DNA of 64,000 bases from Acrocarpospora phusangensis (lineage in GTDB: Bacteria; Actinomycetota; Actinomycetes; Streptosporangiales; Streptosporangiaceae), in assembly GCF_016862995.1 (NCBI RefSeq), contig NZ_BOOA01000018.1:1-64000 (forward strand), in the 5' to 3' direction. Below are positions 61,123-64,000 of the stretch, piece after piece; the stretch's first letter is position 1, and every line of letters starts with the position of its first letter. Below the pieces are notes generated by a model. It searched no databases. It was given only the letters and a program-made list of their open reading frames with translations, and was not told the origin of the DNA. Made by a program: the position numbers and the translations under genes.

Positions 61123-62043
61123 TCAGAACACCATCGCGAGCAGGTCGGCGAACAGCTCCTGTTCGTCGATCTCGAGCCCGCGGTTCGTGAACCACGTGGC
61201 CATGTTGTGGCAGTCGCGCATCAGGAAGTCCATGCCCTTCGGGTTGCCCACGACGTCGACGACCTGGGGCAGGTCGATCATCACGATCCGCTCGGCCTGC
61301 GCGAGGACGTTGAACGGCGAAAGGTCCCCGTGCGCGAGCCCCGCGCGGGCCAGTTCACGCATGCCGTCGCGAAGCTGCTCGAAGTACACGCCGAGCAGCT
61401 CCTTCGACGGCCGGACCTGGGCGAGCCGGGGCGCGGCACCGCCCTCGCCGTCGTCGATGAACTCCATCAGCAGCTCGGTGCCGTCCACCTGCACGGGATA
61501 CGGCACCGGGACGCCGGCCTTCCACAACCGGTTGAGGGCGTCCCATTCGGCGTACGCCCACTGACCGGCCGCGACGCTGCGGCCGTGCGCGGTCTTCTTC
61601 GCCATCGCCCGGCTGTCGCGGCTGTTGCGGGTACGGCGGCCTTCGACGTACGACGTACTGCGGTGGAAGGACCGGTGTTCCTCGGTGCGGTACCGTTTCG
61701 CGGCCAGCAGCGAGGACTTCGCCGGGTTGTCGCCGATGGCTTCGACGGCCCGTTCGAGCAGGAAGACGTCGGCTTCCTTCCCGGTCTTGAGGATGCCGAG
61801 CTCGGTGTCGATCGCAGCCTGGTCCGTCACGACCCACGAGGGGCGTGGTTCCGGGCCGCGAGAACCGCGCTCGACCTCCAGCCAGGTGGACCACCGCTGA
61901 TCCGGGCCCAGCTCCTCGTCGACCGAATGAAAATCGAAGACGAAGGCGTCGGCCGGATCTGATGAAGACTCGTCACCGGTGAAATCGGACCCGCGGGAAT
62001 CGGGGTCGGAATAGGAATCAGAGAGTTCGTACTCGGAAGACAA
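61123..62043 (-). CDS. RIO-type serine kinase
   Basis: 306 residues from TTG 62043, 8 bases after AGGAG; an ATG at 62085 lacks a site. Acidic N-terminus (about 50 residues). The kinase core lacks the usual Gly-rich loop (GILKTGKEADVFLLER instead), with Lys in LAAKRYRTEEHRSFHRSTSY, catalytic HGDLSPFNVL (Asp, Asn) and metal site IDLPQVVD. The GKEADVF and STSYVEGRR motifs are RIO1 hallmarks. Bacterial RIO kinases have unknown targets. Confidence 0.9.
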   Translation of the reverse strand: MSSEYELSDSYSDPDSRGSDFTGDESSSDPADAFVFDFHSVDEELGPDQRWSTWLEVERGSRGPEPRPSWVVTDQAAIDTELGILKTGKEADVFLLERAVEAIGDNPAKSSLLAAKRYRTEEHRSFHRSTSYVEGRRTRNSRDSRAMAKKTAHGRSVAAGQWAYAEWDALNRLWKAGVPVPYPVQVDGTELLMEFIDDGEGGAAPRLAQVRPSKELLGVYFEQLRDGMRELARAGLAHGDLSPFNVLAQAERIVMIDLPQVVDVVGNPKGMDFLMRDCHNMATWFTNRGLEIDEQELFADLLAMVF

Positions 62044-62215
62044 GGGATGTGCTCCTGAACAAAGAGGTGGGACTGATGCGGACATGCCGCAGCACAGTGA
62101 TGGCCATCCGTCAGCCCTCCTTAGTCCAGGCAGCGCTCACCGCCGCTCGATCAACCCAGCATGCCCGCCCGTCCCAGACCCCGCAACGCATTTACCGAGC
62201 GGGAGCCTGGTCTGC

Positions 62216-63349
62216 TCATGTCCTGCGCCAGGCGCTGAGCAGTTCCCCGGGACCGTACGCCGCCTGGAGCCCGGAACAGCTGGTCCCGTTGCGGGAGACC
62301 GCCACGAGCGGTACCGGTTCGTCGGTGATGGCCGCCCGGTGCTTCTGCAGCACGGCCAGGTCGTGGCTGTCGAACGCGGAGTTCTCCAGCCATTTGATCG
62401 AGCCGAGAAAGAGCAACTGCTTTGCCACCGGTTGCCGGTCCGCGCCCACCAAGTCGATCTCGACGTCATTGCTCCGGGTCCAGTACGCGCCGATCGCCGG
62501 GGCGGCGGGCAGGTGCGCGTCTGGCAGTAGGCGGGCGAGGGATTCCCTGACGAGGGGCTCGATCGCGCGGCCCCGCCAGCTCGTCCACTGCTCCTTGATC
62601 CGGCTCAGAGTGAGATCTCCCCGCATCCGCTCGATCTCCGCCAGGTGCGGATCCAGGAACGTGAGCCAGAAGCGCAGGTAGGAATCGGCCACCCGGTAAC
62701 GGCGTTCCTTCGACGGCCGCAGTGAGAGCGGCAGTTCGGCCGCTACCACCCGTTTCTCGATCAGGACATCCGTGGCTCGAATGAGCGTGGTGTGGGCGAT
62801 GCCGCCGGCGGCGCGTGCGATGTTGGTGAAGGTGCGTTCTCCGGCTCCGATGGCCCGCAGGACCTCCCTGCTCGTCGCCTGCGGTGGGAACTCCGCGGCC
62901 AGCGAGCGCTCGGCGGAGACCAGCAACGCCGAGATGGGGTTGTCCAGCGAGTCGCGAAGGAATTCCCAGACGTCGGCTCCGGTCCGCCACTCGGCGCAGA
63001 TCAGCGGGAGACCGCCTGTGATCAGGGCGGCGTCGAAGGCGGCCGCCGGCGGAAGGTCGAGCATCTCGCCGATGTCAGCCGGGTTCAACGGGCCGATGAC
63101 CATTTCCCGGCCCCGCTGATGGAAAGGGCGGTCGTAGCTGTTCAGCGCTTCCATCAGCGAGAGGTCGGATCCGACCAGAAGAAGGAGTACCGGCTTGCGG
63201 CTGAGCAGGCGGTCCCAGGCCCGCTGGAGTACACCCTCAAAGGCGTCGACGCGGTTCATGAGATACGGAACCTCATCGATGACGACCACACTCGGACGGT
63301 CATCGGGAAGGATCTCCGCAAGCAGCCCGACCCGCCGCCTCCCTCGCAT
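62216..63349 (-). pseudogene. Decayed AAA/DUF234-type ATPase lacking a complete P-loop
   Basis: 377 codons. The first residues MRGRRRVG are the start of this family's P-loop (GRRRVGK[ST]), but the Lys-Ser and about 50 following residues are missing. The sequence jumps to LLAEILPDDRPSVVVIDEVP with the Walker B. The rest is intact: STOP-free winged-helix region, RYRVADSYLRFWLTFLDPHL, and a C-terminal nuclease-like NDVEIDLVGAD. In-frame upstream codons (ARPGQCVL) look like the family N-terminus but have no start codon. Likely an internal deletion; ATP binding should be lost. If translated, the tail could still fold. Confidence 0.65.
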
Positions 63350-63426
63350 GAGAACGCATTGGCCTGGTCTGGCCTGGGTTTCACGCGTCTGTACGAGCCT
63401 CGCCTGAGGCGGTGGAGAAATCTCCG

Positions 63427-63473
63427 GGGACGGGACTTCGAACCGGCATCTTCGATCTGCCGTGCTCCGTCCC
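63427..63473. terminator. Nested hairpin after the kinase gene
   Basis: Outer arms GGGACGG (63427-63433) and CCGTCCC (63467-63473), inner arms CGGCA (63444-63448) and TGCCG (63458-63462). It lies 15 bases beyond the stop at 63489 on the reverse strand, so it may end the kinase transcript. A TTCGAA segment resembles a tRNA T-loop, but no cloverleaf forms. Confidence 0.4.
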
Positions 63474-63488
63474 GAGGGCGGCCGGGGT

Positions 63489-64000
63489 TCAGCGGGAGAG
63501 AAGGGCGTCGGCGATGGCGAGGCGGATGGGGTCCATGGCTGAGTGGCCGTCTTCGAGGTCCCAGAGGGCGTCCTGCAGGATTCGGCCGAGGGTCCAGCCG
63601 ATCGCGCGGGTTCGATCCAGGTCCAGCATTTCGGTCATGAAATCAAAGCGTTTCAGCACACATTTGCGGATGTTTCCGGTGGCTGTTACGTCGTGCCAGC
63701 GATTGTGGAGCGCGGGGAGCAGTTCGAAGCCCGGGTCTCCGGCGAGCGGTTTGGGGTCGATCGCCAGCCACGGCTCGCGGTGCCCGGCGAGGACGTTTCC
63801 GTAGTGGAGGTCCCAGTGCAGGAGGCGGTCGCCCGGCTCCCCGGCCAGGTCCCGTACGGCTCCCGCGCAGGTGTCCAGCCATCGGCGGTCGTCGGATGCG
63901 GTCATGGCGGCGGGTACGTCGGCGAGCATGCCGGTGGCGACGTCCGCCAGGCTTCGCATCCCCGGTGGCGCGGGTACGGCGATCAACCTGGCCATCAATC
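63489..64000 (-). CDS. Streptomycin-6-kinase-like phosphotransferase (5' part beyond window)
   Basis: C-terminal 170 residues of an APH(6)/hydroxyurea-phosphotransferase-type kinase. LIAVPAPPGMRSLADVATGM, the catalytic loop LLHWDLHYGNVLAG (HxDxxxxN) and metal site LAIDPKPLAGDPGFELLPAL are characteristic. The frame is open to the window edge, so about 110-130 N-terminal residues lie outside. It could inactivate streptomycin or phosphorylate another small molecule; resistance is inferred from family only. Confidence 0.85.
   Translation of the reverse strand, partial: LMARLIAVPAPPGMRSLADVATGMLADVPAAMTASDDRRWLDTCAGAVRDLAGEPGDRLLHWDLHYGNVLAGHREPWLAIDPKPLAGDPGFELLPALHNRWHDVTATGNIRKCVLKRFDFMTEMLDLDRTRAIGWTLGRILQDALWDLEDGHSAMDPIRLAIADALLSR

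Noticed and set aside
63427-63473. Possible tRNA gene (TTCGAA loop and 7-bp outer stem)
   Set aside because: Only about 47 nt, no D-arm, no properly paired T-stem; better read as a nested terminator-like hairpin.

Overview
The window is high-GC actinomycete chromosome. The signs are strong GC3 bias, frequent GTG and TTG starts, dense 4-bp ATGA/GTGA gene overlaps, lipoprotein solute-binding proteins, and two ABC sugar permeases without their own ATPase. Streptosporangiales or a relative is plausible, but that is an impression and not a measurement. Nothing here looks plasmid- or phage-borne except a lone tyrosine recombinase beside a tRNA gene.

Region 1 (1-13106) is a divergently arranged catabolic locus. 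Leftward from 7686 runs an eight-gene operon: two LIV-type ATPases, two permeases, a lipoprotein solute-binding protein, an acyl-CoA ligase, a SnoaL-like protein and a second ligase cut by the window edge. Rightward from 7873 runs a five-gene operon: SnoaL-like protein, SDR, glyoxalase-like protein, dihydrodipicolinate-reductase-like protein and a third ligase with a peptide-repeat N-terminus. The likely theme is import, CoA activation and oxidation of an unidentified carboxylic acid. A frameshifted MerR gene follows. Region 2 (13165-27098) holds a Nudix hydrolase, a MetE-like protein, a rifampin-phosphotransferase-like enzyme, and a seven-gene LIV-type operon with two binding proteins, one LivH/LivM pair, one LivH-LivM fusion and a single ATPase pair. 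An AraC regulator and an SDR diverge from it.

Region 3 (27222-31290) is a small glycosylation-type island: flavin monooxygenase, family-2 glycosyltransferase, UDP-glucuronate decarboxylase-like enzyme, and a second related glycosyltransferase. Region 4 (31269-39875) is mixed: WD40 protein, overlapping NarL-type two-component pair, SpoU methyltransferase, orphan sugar-binding lipoprotein diverging from a LysR gene, and a secreted S1 protease. Region 5 (39905-44495) is a stress-type group (GlsB-like, hemerythrin, cupin, DUF1330, TetR, OsmC, alpha/beta hydrolase). Three exact copies of a 17-bp site flank the TetR gene. A recombinase and a CAU tRNA gene follow.

Region 6 (45897-60999) is a coherent alpha-galactoside system. 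A ROK repressor gene diverges from GH36, CE7, GH95 and GH110 genes, none of which shows a signal peptide. A converging operon encodes two sugar permeases and a binding protein and diverges from a secreted GH27 alpha-galactosidase. The two divergent control regions, 11 kb apart, share an exact 30-bp palindromic site, so one regulator probably controls both halves. GH110 plus GH95 suggests substrates with terminal alpha-1,3-galactose and alpha-linked fucose or galactose. Region 7 (61055-64000) has a transposase scrap, a RIO-type kinase, a decayed ATPase without a P-loop lysine, and the C-terminal part of a streptomycin-6-kinase-like gene.
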